A stretch of DNA of 64,000 bases from Fomes fomentarius (lineage: Eukaryota; Basidiomycota; Agaricomycetes; Polyporales; Polyporaceae), in the NCBI GenBank assembly GCA_022606135.1, contig JABYQN010000006.1, positions 2,728,001-2,792,000 on the forward strand. Direction: 5' to 3'. The notes below the pieces were generated by a model. It saw only the letters and a program-made list of their open reading frames with translations, searched no databases and was not told the origin of the DNA. Position numbers and translations under genes: made by a program. This document shows, piece by piece, positions 53,998-64,000 of the stretch. Each line of letters begins with the position of its first letter. The first letter of the stretch is position 1.

Positions 53998-55481
53998 ATC
54001 TTCTCGCTTCCGAGTCGTAGTCCCGGCCGTGGAGCACCTCATGTGGACGCTAGTGGTAGAAGTTCTCTGTCGACGTCCCCCAATGACGATCTCCTTACCC
54101 CACAGCTGCCGGGGCGCGATAGAGACCTGATAGAGGATCGTGCCGACTTCGAATGCTTTGATCCGCACGCTTCGCGTATTGTGATAGTAAGCAATAGCCT
54201 ACGGTACGTTGGCCTTTGAAATCACGAATGCTTCTAGAGGTTGGTGAACTCGGCTCCTGCCGGGTATAGCGGAGTGACTGAATACATACCGCTACTAAGA
54301 ATCTATGTAGGATGAACTGATTTCCCTCCAAGGTTTGAGTTCGCGAGTAATGGCGAAAGGAGAAGCTCCGCCCACATCGGCCGCCACGGTTCGCAAAGGT
54401 GGACCCCAAGGGCCAGCTCTCTGAATCTGTCGGGGTTCAAGAGCTTTTGGTTCGGAGTTACGCCAGCGAGGGGCTGGGAGCCTGAAGCGAAGTGGGCGTC
54501 AGGAACTGCAGCCTCTGTAAGTAACTTCATCAAGAACGCCAGGACCGTTGGGAGCCCAAAGGTCCCAGAAGCTCTTCTGGCTGACCATGCATATGATGCG
54601 GCTCGGGAGTCGGCGGTGAACGATTCTCCACAAGTAGAGATTCAGAGACGGCCGTCCGTTCTGCGGAATTATCGCGACCGAACCCCCGGTCTACCTCCCC
54701 AGTCTGCCCAGGGGCTAAACAGGGTCGGATGCCTGCAGACAAGATTTGCAGAAGCGAGCCGCGGCGAAGAAGGCAAGTGGGAGCCCTGGCAGCCCTGCTC
54801 AATAACCGACCCCATCCATGGGTTGATAGCCGCCTGGAGTGCTCATGACATGATGAGAGCGCGGAAAAACGCGCAGGGGAAGCTCACCTTGAGGCTAGCA
54901 ATCATACTGCGGGGAGTTTGCTACCATATACGTCGCGGCAGGGACCCTCGCAGGTATACGGTGCGACGGCGAACGAGGTCACGACCATGCCAGTAGGTAC
55001 GTACATGAATAGTTGGGCCTACTGAACCAAGAATCACTCGGCGAAAATCAAGTATCCAGAATCCGGTGCACAGTGTCATTCTCTTCGTGTAAGTGTGTCA
55101 TAATGCAGTTCGCGTATACGCACCAGCCCATGACCGGTCTGTCCCATGTCAGCCGTGCTGAGTACTGTGTACTCGCGCAATCACCGTTTACTAAGATGAT
55201 GTGCAAACTGAGATTGTGCCTCGGTGTGCTCCTGTCAGCTGAGGAGTGCCATGCGATAGCAACCCCTGTAGATGGCTCGGGCGGTATCGATGCCGCACAC
55301 TCCTGCCTACACACTCCTTCCGCCCGTATTTCAATCATTCAGTATGTAGCCGCAATGGCAGAGGGACCTTTGGTGTGGAGCAAAAAGATCGATCGTAAGA
55401 CACCTATCGAACTCGCCGGTAGAAATACAGACGTGGACATTGTGCTACAGATTGTGCAACTTAGTGCACGACAAGCAAACT
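53998..55481. other. Intergenic region with an unexplained open frame, no gene supported
   Basis: This lies between the DSC2 stop and the eIF3d stop, which converge. It contains an ATG-less frame of 226 codons at 54316-54996 (plus) and a second plus-strand frame with ATG at 55103 that runs to 55540 and overlaps the last eIF3d exon in antisense. Neither resembles a known family. Confidence 0.4.
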
Positions 55482-57875
55482 TTACACCTCGCCATCATCA
55501 CCGTCAAATGCCGCCTCCTCATCCTCTTCCTCCGCCGTGAATGCATTGGCAGGGACAGCATACAAACGAAGAACGGGCTGCGGGTGAGAGAAAACCGAAG
55601 ATCAGTATAAATCTCGGTGATAGGACAGCAGAAGAAGCCAGGCGAAAAACGAAAAAGGGATATCGGTGGGACAGCGATCCCACGGCTGCCCTTGACCTGG
55701 GATACAGATCCTGCTATACCAAACGCGTCTACCGAAACGCCTTCCACGAATGGCACAATTCAGTCACCAAGAATGATGGGGAAGATCAATGACGCTGCTT
55801 TTGAATATGAACAGTATCTGCATGAGGCGGCGGCCATAACCTTTGATCAAATGACGTGACCATACTTCCGCCAACAGATCGCAGGTTCGAAGTGTCGCGC
55901 CACAGTAGAACGAGGCGAGTACGAAAGGCAGACAATGGACGATGCGCACCTTGTTTGGATCCTTCACGAGGATGTACTTGCCCTCTGGTTGCTTCAGGCA
56001 CATGTCGGCGACAGTGCGAACGATGCCCCATCCGTTCGCAAGTGACACATTCAGCTGCGCCGCGAAGTCGACAGGGCGCGTTGAAGTGGTGCTCAAGATG
56101 ACATGACGAGTGTTGTCCCGGGGGTTTACGCGAGAAATCCACCTGAGAAGCAATGGAGTCCATTAGTGTATTTTCATTGGACACAAGGAACGGCGTAGAA
56201 CAATGCCCGAGCGCGGACGTCGTGGGCAATGGGATGAAACACGTACCCAATCTTCAAGAGGTCTGCACCTGCGAGAACGCTCTGGACGGTCCACTTTGCG
56301 AGCTTGCAACTGTTATTCTTCATCTCCGTTGCCACAACGGCGCCACGCTGAGAATCAAGCTTCGTGCGCCAGTCGGGCGCACCGCCGGCACCAGGCGCGC
56401 GAGGGTCGAACTCGTTCAAAGCGCGGATGGTTACAAGACCGCGCCCCGAAGAGGGTCCTGACCGGCAGAATATGCGTCGACCTCTGTGCGGACACATATT
56501 TTGATGTCTTCATCCTCTGTGACGCCGAGGTCGAACACACGATAGCGGTAACCACAAGACGCCAGAGGCTCTGTCTCATCGGGACCGTAGAAGGGATTAG
56601 GCTTAGAGAAGTCGACTGCGGGCGGAGGAGGCGTCTCGATCACAGTCTGGAAGGAGAAGTTTTGGTTTATGTAGGTAGCTTCAAGAGACAGGGAAGTAGC
56701 GGTGTTGAAAGATGGAGTTTCTGGCACGACAACCTTCTCGTTTTGGTTGTTCGGGTTCGGTGGGGTTGGGTCCTGCGGAGGATCCGCCGCGTTCTCGTTC
56801 ACCGTTACAGTGTCGAATGGACCACCATCACGTTTATCGAAGAAAAGCTGGTCCCCTTCTCGTACGACGACGATGTCCCACGGATACACCGATCTGGGTG
56901 CACACATGAGCACGCTCAGGATGACGTCTGTAGTGTAGATTTTCGCAGTGTCTCTGGAGGCCAACTGCGAAGAGAAGGTGAGCAAACGTGACCACACGGA
57001 GCCTTGATTTGCTCACTCCTTGGATCACAGGGTCATCGGATGTCGTTGGGTTGTACTTGATACGGTCAAGGACCTGCAATGGCTTCTCCGTCCTCGTGGT
57101 GATACGATCGTACGTCTTCTCGTACGGATAGACACGCCCGTAGGTCTCGCTGGAATTGTTTTTGAGACCTCGCAATAACTGCTATAATTATATGGACTTA
57201 CATATCTTCAGGATCGTCGACTTCAAGGCGCAGTTTGGCAAGACGATGGAATTCAACTTCCTCGAGCATAGCCCAGTCTGGGGAGATGGCGATGGACGCC
57301 TCTCGCGCACGACCATTCTATAAAGACCGGTTGTGATACTCAGGGAGAGATGCAAGGACGAAAGAGAAGCCTACCTTCTCCCAATCTCTCCATCCTCTCC
57401 TCCCACCGCGCTGCCCACCACCACGTCCACCAGCATAACCTCCTCGGCCTCCCCTCTGGGCGCCACCTCTGGAGTAGCCTCCACCGCCTCGGCCACCTCC
57501 CCTGCCTCGGTTAAGCGGCCCACCGCGACGCATGGTACCCGTCTTGTTGTCCACGAGCGAGAAACTGGACTCGTCTTCGGCATGGAAGTAAGCAAACGCG
57601 CTTGCAGTACCGCTGCCAAACGCAGGTTGGCCATCGCGTCTTCCACGTCCTCCCTGACCGCCACCACGGACTTGGGTAGATGAAAGACCTAGGTTTGTCG
57701 GACGGTTGTCGCCAGAGATATCATTCCAGTCCGCGAAACGGCCGAGCTTGTCAGATTTTGAGTATGGAGCATACGGGATGTCCTTGAACTTGAATTGAGA
57801 CGGCAAGCTAGACGAAGACGGTCCCCATCCGCCATCCGGGTTGTCATTGATCTGCGGTAACGAGAAGGAGGCCAT
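55482..57875 (-). CDS. Translation initiation factor eIF3 subunit D, with an apparent one-base frameshift
   Basis: Six exons on the minus strand: 57375-57875, 57202-57317, 57017-57149, 56247-56964, 55950-56142 and 55482-55577. The N-terminus ([19 protein letters not shown], then [24 protein letters not shown]) and a Gly/Arg-rich RGG region precede [19 protein letters not shown]. The cap-binding core shows [22 protein letters not shown], then [33 protein letters not shown], and RHVILSTTS. The end is [17 protein letters not shown] plus an acidic tail. In exon 56247-56964 the frame shifts between [14 protein letters not shown] and [11 protein letters not shown] near 56444-56447, where one base seems to be missing. 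Exon lengths sum to 1757; one extra base gives 586 codons exactly. eIF3d binds caps of selected mRNAs within eIF3. Confidence 0.9.
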
Positions 57876-58024
57876 CGTGTAGACGATGTTAGTGAGTGCA
57901 GTCCAGGTACAAAATTTCGTAGGCGCTGAATCGAGCGTTGAGTATAGACGCGCACGTGGTGTGTGGCTCACGCGCAACTTCAGGTCGCAATTCGCAAGTC
58001 GCCTTGTCTCTGACATCAACCACC
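57876..58024. promoter_or_regulatory. Shared divergent promoter of eIF3d and IST3/RBMX2
   Basis: 149 bases separate the two start codons, which point away from each other. Both core promoters and leaders must be inside it. No clear TATA box is seen, as is common for housekeeping genes. Confidence 0.6.
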
Positions 58025-59185
58025 ATGAAGTACGTGTCTTGGTCAAGCAGCTAGTTGCAATTACTCGTCTTATAAATGCCTGCAGTGTTGTGCGCGAGAT
58101 CAACAAGATAAATGAGAAGGAGCTTGAGTTGGGAACGTCGGGATCGTGGCATGATGATTACAAGGGTATGTTCCATAAGTCTGACGTGTTCATCCTGGTA
58201 CTGACAAGCATGTGTTGAGATTCTGCGTACATCTTCGTCGGCGGCTTGCATCGAGACTTGACGGAAGGAGATGTTATCACCGTATTCTCTCAGTGAGTGT
58301 GGTTCCCTCCTGTTTCGCGCCAGAGACTGAGTAGAGCAGGTATGGCGAAATCATGAACGTCCATATGCCGCGAGACAAGGAGACTGGCAAACAGAAAGGT
58401 TTTGCTTTCGTGATGTATGAAGACCAACGTTCAACAATCCTCGCTGTTGATAATTTGAACGGAGCTCAGGTCTTGGACCGAACCCTCCGCGTCGATCACG
58501 TCAAGAACTTCAAGCAGCCGAAGACGAAGGGAGAGGATGGGGAGTGGATAGAGCCCGAGGAGCAGGATCTGAATGCAAAGCCGCCGATTGTCATGAGTGA
58601 GTTGTCCTTGTATGTCAGCATCAGCTCCTCCTCTAACGTGCGTTTCGTTGGGCCATGGTAGACGAGGAAGTTGCGTCAGAGTCCTCCAACTCTTCTGGCC
58701 CTGAGATTGATCCGGAGGACCCCATGCGAGACTACCTTGTGGCAAAACGGAAGGAAGAAAAAGGGTTAAAGAAAGGGAAGAAGTCAAAATCCAAGAATAA
58801 GCACAAGGACGAAACCCCAGAAGAACGGCGTGCTCGGAAGGAGCGCAAACGGCTCCGAAAGGGGAAAGGAAAGTCTGCAGGGATGAAGGGCGTGGAAGAC
58901 CTACTCAATTCCTTGGGTGGGGGCATTGCTCCTGGAGATCAGCGGCATGGAAGTGTATCTCCCAGGCGGTCTCGCAGTGGAAGTCCCGTGCGCGATCAAG
59001 ACAGGGACAATCGCGGGCCCCGACGCTCTCCGACCCGGAGACGCAGCAGATCCCGCGAACGTCCCCCTAGGCGTGCGCGTTCTCCAACTCGCTCACCACC
59101 ATATCGTTCTCGCGACGCCGAAGATCGGCGTCAGCATGGGCGTGAGGGCGACTCTCCTCCTAGAGCCCGGAGAGAGTACGACTAA
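58025..59185 (+). CDS. Ist3/RBMX2-like RNA-binding protein of the RES splicing complex
   Basis: Five exons (58025-58029, 58086-58165, 58220-58292, 58340-58596, 58662-59185) give 312 residues. The first exon is only five bases (ATGAA), so the start was chosen because it splices to give MNVVREINKINEKELELG, the exact family opening, followed by SWHDDYKDSAYIFVGGL. The RRM (about residues 30-115) has RNP2 YIFVGGL, RNP1 KGFAFVMY and the hallmark YEDQRSTILAVDNLNG, then RTLRVDHVKNFK. The C-terminus is Lys/Glu-rich and ends in an RS-rich tail. Yeast Ist3 with Bud13 and Pml1 forms the RES complex that promotes splicing and nuclear retention of pre-mRNA. The gene is divergent from eIF3d. Confidence 0.93.
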
Positions 59186-61460
59186 CCTCACCTGGCGGTA
59201 TGGACGCATGGCCGAACCCGAAGCCTTTGTCATGATGTACTGGAGTGCGTCGTCGTCTTTATTCTGTTCATCTTCGCGGACGAGCTATCATAGCTCCTTG
59301 TCTATCCTTCCAGGAATTTCCTTCTCCATGGTTCTCAGATTGCACGGTTCGGCGTCCCTATTGACAGCGACCCTTTGTAAAATGTTCTCCTGGAACGTGT
59401 AATGGTATGTTCCGCGGTTAATCGAACGCAGCAGCACCCTTGCGCAACAAATGGAAAGCCGCTGATGCGAGCATGCTAGCGCATCGTCAGGCTGCATGTG
59501 GTCCCTCGGGTTGCACAGAAACTGGCCGGTATGACTGCTGACATCTTGTGGGAGGATATTATGCGTCTTCCTGCCGTAATTTTGCATTCTGGCCTCTAGT
59601 TACCGGCTCAAGTGAGACGATGCTGAATACGTCATGCTGATCGGTTCCATGGTCGCAGGATGGTTCGAACGTTCGCACCCAAAGAGTACTAGTGGACCTG
59701 AACGTCCTTGTGTGGATATTCACCGTCGGAGATGCGATTGCAGCCAGGCACTACTCATACTCATATACACACCGACGCCTGTTGTCCCTCGATCGGAACC
59801 CGAACCATGAGGATTGGACGTGCGACGGCGCAATCACTTGGAAGACCTCTACGGCCACAGGCGGTGTACACTTCTGAATTCCGCTGACACTTGTTTGAGC
59901 TTGGGAAGACTTTTACGAGGACCCCAATTCTGTGGGTCACGCTTGTCGCCTGTCATTCTGGGTTATATTGGATGATAGTATGATAGTGCTTTGCCAATTG
60001 CAATTGTGCATGGCGGGTACGGACCGCGGAACCCAGTCGGAAGCATACAGACATGCCACATCTATGGAATTTGTACTACCTCCGGGCGTGATGTGGGCAA
60101 CGCCGGAGGCGATGCTGTGGGTGGTTCGAACGCCTTCCTCCCGTCCTCCCATCAAACGGTCTGACAGAACCTGGACAGAACCCTATCTTCTGACGCCGCT
60201 GCTGGCGTTATTTACCGTGTAGGCACTGCGCGATACCATACTCTGCCTGAGCTGATCATTTTGAAATCCAAACAGTGTGACATTGCGCACAGCCGCGGAA
60301 GCAAATAGAGTTGCATCCAGGAGGGTGGCCAGATCTTGCTGCCCTGCATCACCGTATATCACCGTGTGCCCGCCGGTCTCATGAGGCGCCGAACGGACGA
60401 CGGTTGGCCACAAGCCGCTCTAACTTCGCGATAGAACCCTACATCTGGCTGTGTAGCTTCTTGCTTCGACCAATCACGATCGAACCCTCTCCATGCAGAC
60501 CAACGCACGTAACGTGCGAGGGGGAGCAGGCTACGGGAACGGTATTCTGGCGCGGAACCGCGATATCTTACGCCATCCCGAGGCACGGCGTTCGACTCAA
60601 CCCACGAACCCAGGCGGGAAAAGGGGATCGCAACTTCAGACTTCCACTTCTCCCGCTGGGGATGTGAAGGGATGTGACAAGGCAGCGGCGGCTTGGTGGG
60701 TGGTGCTGGACGGAGAATGTTGCTGCCAAGGTTCCAGCCACTATTGGACCGGTCTTTGTGTCCGACGAAGAACGGAGCGCCAGGACGCTGCACTTTCCAG
60801 GAGCTTGAGAGATGAGACGTAGAACGGGCGGTCGTCCCATGGCTTATGCAAGGAGGTACCTCATTAGCGTGTTATTAGAGCTCCGTCAGGAACACCTCTT
60901 CTGAGCCGCTGGAATGAAAGACGCGACGGTGGAGCGCGAGGTGCGCGTAACCCCCGCCGCAGCTGCGGACAGGCAATCTAGATCTGGGGACTGGGGTCAA
61001 TGAAACGTTATGTTATCCCCACACCCCGAACGCGGAGTCGCTACAAAGGAAGGAAATTTTCTTGAGACCGTTTATTGGCCAAGCCACTAAGTACAACTTG
61101 AAAAAGCTAAACGTCGATCAAAGCAAGAAAGGTACACTCGGACTTTGTTGCTATGTCTAAACGGATAGAAGCAGAGTCAACAAGGCGGAGGTGTAGGGAT
61201 GCCGCTCACATCCAGTGGCATAGTACCTAGCCGTAGTCGAGAAGGTGGCTGTGATGTACACCCATGGAAGAAGACTCCGACTGTGGCTCTCACCTGGGGA
61301 TAGTATGTGAACCAACACGAAAGCTTTAGACATCATGAAGGATGATGCAATTGGAGTACGCGGTCTGAGGGTCTGGTAGAAAGTAGATATAGAATGTAAT
61401 AAGCTATGCAAGCGTCATAGTTCCAGGTCCCAAGATACTCCATAATCATGGTAAGAATCG
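59186..61460. other. Intergenic region of 2.3 kb, no gene supported
   Basis: It lies between the convergent ends of RBMX2 and the beta-helix gene. Frames up to about 144 codons (for example minus 60359-60793) have no family resemblance and overlap equally long frames on the other strand. No RNA gene was seen. Confidence 0.45.
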
Positions 61461-63297
61461 TCAATAACGACCGGTCTCCTGGGCACGCTTTAGAGCCCAA
61501 TTGCGGACGAGATAGGTTAGGACTGCTATGGTGACCACACCGAGTATGACGCCGACAGCAATGCCAGCCTTCGCACCAGCAGACAAGCCGGTATGCGGCG
61601 AAGATGCGCCCGAAGGCGTGGCCGTGCCAGTCGGCTGAGACGATCCCGGCGTGCTGGTAGAGCTTGGGGACGACGGGTTACCGCCGAACGGCCAGAAGTC
61701 GCCACCATCTGGAGGGATGATACAGGTGAGGCTGTCCCCGTCTGTGACGGTCTGGAAGCCGCTCTGAATGTTTGACGATTGAACAGTGTTCTGGTCTTGT
61801 ACGAAGGCGACAGGGGTGGGCGTGGTGTCCGTGGTACTACAGTTTGGGCCTTGCGAGCCGATGAACGACGTGTTACCGGTCAGAACGTTGCCTTGCACGG
61901 TGAAATTTCGCGCCGACGAGATGGCTATGCCGTATCCGAATGCGCCACTCAACTGGTTGTTCTGCACCGTCCCTGACAGACTGACGTTGTTCAGGTAACG
62001 GTCCCCAAACCATGTCCTCGGGCCGATGGCGATACCGATCCTATTTGTGGTCAGCAAGACACAACTGAAGACGATGAGGCGACCTAAGACCTACTTGATG
62101 ATCGCGTTTTCGTCATTTTCGCCCTTGCTCTCTCCCGGCGTTGCAGGGTCCGAAGCGAAGCCACCGAGGATTACGTTGTCCCGCACGACAGTGCCAGTGT
62201 AGTTGCCGTTCCAAGGATCATAATCGACCATGTTGATTCCCCCCAAAAGCGTCATCTACGAGTGTCCGTCAGATAGTATACTTACTTGACATCGAAGTGC
62301 GAGACGCACATTCTCCACCCAGATGGTGTTGCTTTCCACAACGGTCCCTGGGGCGCCGAAGAGTACGATGCCACCGTCCTACACAATCCGATTGAGCGCT
62401 CATATACGCTAAGTTCCATAATCACTCACAGTGGGGTTGTTGACCATGTTGTTACGGACGAGGCTGTTTTGGCAACTGACGCTAATGCCATCCGCCCACT
62501 CCTGGAACGCATCTGACCCACATGGTCCTATATCATTGTTCTGCACCGTCACATTGTTGCACGACAATGCACCCTCCGAGATGTGGAGGCACGACCAACT
62601 CCGCGGGTCAAAAGACCGCACGAACTCGATCAGCTGGTTCGCATTGGAGCCCCCCATCTCGATGTTCGCACCACCCATGGTTGGCGATGCGCCAGCCCTG
62701 GTACCGTTGATCTGCGGGGCAATAATGATCAGGAAAGCTTCACCTCCAGAAAGAAACTCCGTGATTGTATCTAATTACCTGCACGTGTCGCAGTTTAACA
62801 CCACTGCAATTCTGACAGGTACCGTCAACCGCCGTGGTATGCCCTTGGCCATTAGCCACAGGACCAGCAACCACGAGAGTCGCTCTGTCGTCCCCCGCAG
62901 GGTATCCAACAGTGCTGATTTCCTGGTCAGGCGCCGCGAACATCAGGGGGGCCTGGATGAAGTATTCCACCCCAGGACACAACGGAAGGGTGTATCCCTG
63001 CCCAGACTCATTGAGCAGCGTGTTCAGCCTGTCTGTAAGTGTATTTAGAGGATCAGCGGGCTCGCAGTCGTCCCGAGTGCGCAATCCTGAAGTCGTCCTA
63101 CGAAGATGGTTTGTTTTAGTGGCTGACACCAGAATTCCCACAAAGGAAACTTCTTACCGCGTAAATAGTGGGTGGTCAAACTTGCTATCCAAAACGTGTC
63201 TTCTATGTGCAAGAACTGACACGTGCTGTCCAAGCGATGGGGCAGGTAATTGTGCCAGCAAGAGAGCAGCGGTATGCAAGAATGTTGCATAGCGCAT
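61461..63297 (-). CDS. Secreted or membrane-anchored right-handed parallel beta-helix protein
   Basis: Six exons on the minus strand (63158-63297, 62779-63097, 62430-62711, 62286-62378, 62095-62255, 61461-62040) give 524 residues. A signal peptide (MRYATFLHTAALLLAQLPAPSLG) is followed by RTRDDCEPADPLNTLTDRLNTLL and YTLPLCPGVEYFI. Then come pectate-lyase-like beta-helix coils rich in Asn and Val/Ile: LSCNNVTVQNNDIGPCG, LVRNNMVNNPT, TVVESNTIWVENV, TVVRDNVILGG and FTVQGNVLTGNTSFIG. The Asn ladders and the repeating V-x-N-N steps are typical of this fold. A Ser/Thr/Pro linker leads to one transmembrane helix (GAKAGIAVGVILGVVTIAVLTYLV) and a short basic tail, so the domain is anchored with the helix outside. 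No catalytic set can be named; a carbohydrate-binding or cell-wall role is only inference. Confidence 0.85.
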
Positions 63298-64000
63298 GGC
63301 GCCTCTTCGATTGCGTCTCTCGTTGGTCGTGGCTCCAGTTTCCTAGTTGATGAAGCGTTTCGGCGGGATGCTACCACGGTAACTCAGGTCGTCAGGTAGG
63401 AAGAGAAGATGAAAGGTCGGGGTGCGGCAATAACGAGGTGCACGCAAGGCCCTCGAAAACGTGCCTGCACCAGCGTTGCGATGGAATGGAAACAACACAG
63501 GAAGCGCCCAAACGGTTGTCAAATCCGGCAACTGCGTGGTTGGTATGGTCCTAACATCTCAAGCCCAGCCGCTTTCCCGCTATCTCGCTCGACATGATGT
63601 GCACACTGAACGACATCGGACGAGCACATCAGTGCAATGTCGTGATCAAACGGACGATCAATATGATAATGCGTGTGGGTGCGCGTACAATACAATACAC
63701 AACTGATGCTACTCGACAAGTGGGAATACATGGGTAGTTGCGGACGGGTGATCACTGCATGAATGTGGATCGAACGAGCTGCCGAGAAGAATCAAGCGAA
63801 TGCATAGCCAAAAGAGAGAGCGAGAAGAGAGAGCGTCCGCAGCCGTGCAGACGAAGTGCCATGCGACCATAGCGATTACCTGTCATGACCGAAAAGAATG
63901 GACCCGGGAATCCGAACCGATCCGTCAAGGCATCTGTATCGTAAGTCGTTCAGAGGCGCACGACTTCTTTCTATTCATGCGTGCGGTTTAGTCGGTGGTC
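63298..64000. other. Upstream region of the beta-helix gene to the window end
   Basis: Promoter side of the minus-strand beta-helix gene. Frames shorter than 85 codons on both strands without resemblance. An AGAGAG-rich stretch lies near 63810-63835. Nothing else is seen. Confidence 0.45.

Overview
The window looks like nuclear chromosomal DNA from a filamentous basidiomycete, most likely an Agaricomycete; a Polyporales-type wood fungus would fit, but that is inference. The reasons are: protein genes broken by many 45-75 nt GT-AG introns, GC-rich coding sequence, short intergenic spacers, no operons, and protein families typical of this group (Dsc2, a TRP/Flc-like channel, a GATA factor, a YEATS protein, a long ATR kinase). 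I found no mobile element, rRNA or CRISPR array. All exon models were assembled by hand from splice signals and protein-family fit.

Layout. 1-6.3 kb: the 3' end of an unknown Ser-rich gene, a Tls1/C9orf78 spliceosomal factor, an intron-containing tRNA-Tyr, PAPS reductase (MET16) and a catalytic-type RNase III with a dsRBD. 6.8-9.4 kb: a small respiratory pair (COA3, COX7) on the minus strand and, divergent from COX7, the YEATS protein YAF9. 9.5-21.4 kb: two large minus-strand genes, the ATR/Mec1-type checkpoint kinase and the ribosome-biogenesis factor NOP14. 21.9-30.5 kb: a zinc-knuckle hypothetical, a CNH-domain protein and a TRP-like channel. 34.9-39.3 kb: an ING/PHD chromatin reader and a GATA transcription factor, sitting between two unusually gene-poor stretches (about 4.5 kb and 9 kb). 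48.3-54 kb: an NTF2-like protein and the Dsc2 rhomboid-like ubiquitin-ligase subunit. 55.5-59.2 kb: eIF3d and the RES-complex splicing factor IST3/RBMX2, divergent from a 149 bp promoter. 61.5-63.3 kb: a membrane-anchored parallel beta-helix protein.

Functional links. COX7 and COA3 both serve cytochrome c oxidase. YAF9 and the ING protein are both typical NuA4-linked subunits. Tls1 and RBMX2 both act on the spliceosome. NOP14 and eIF3d serve ribosome assembly and translation. Otherwise the order looks like ordinary fungal housekeeping synteny.

Points most worth a second look: an apparent one-base deletion in the conserved eIF3d exon; a GC-AG intron in the ING gene that is a multiple of three, has no stop, and if retained would insert a 38-residue segment with eight cysteines; a 44 nt intron (or indel) in the TRP-like gene; an outsized 372 nt intron in eIF3d; and an ATG-less 226-codon open frame at 54.3-55.0 kb. 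I see nothing I can defend as a wholly new biological system.
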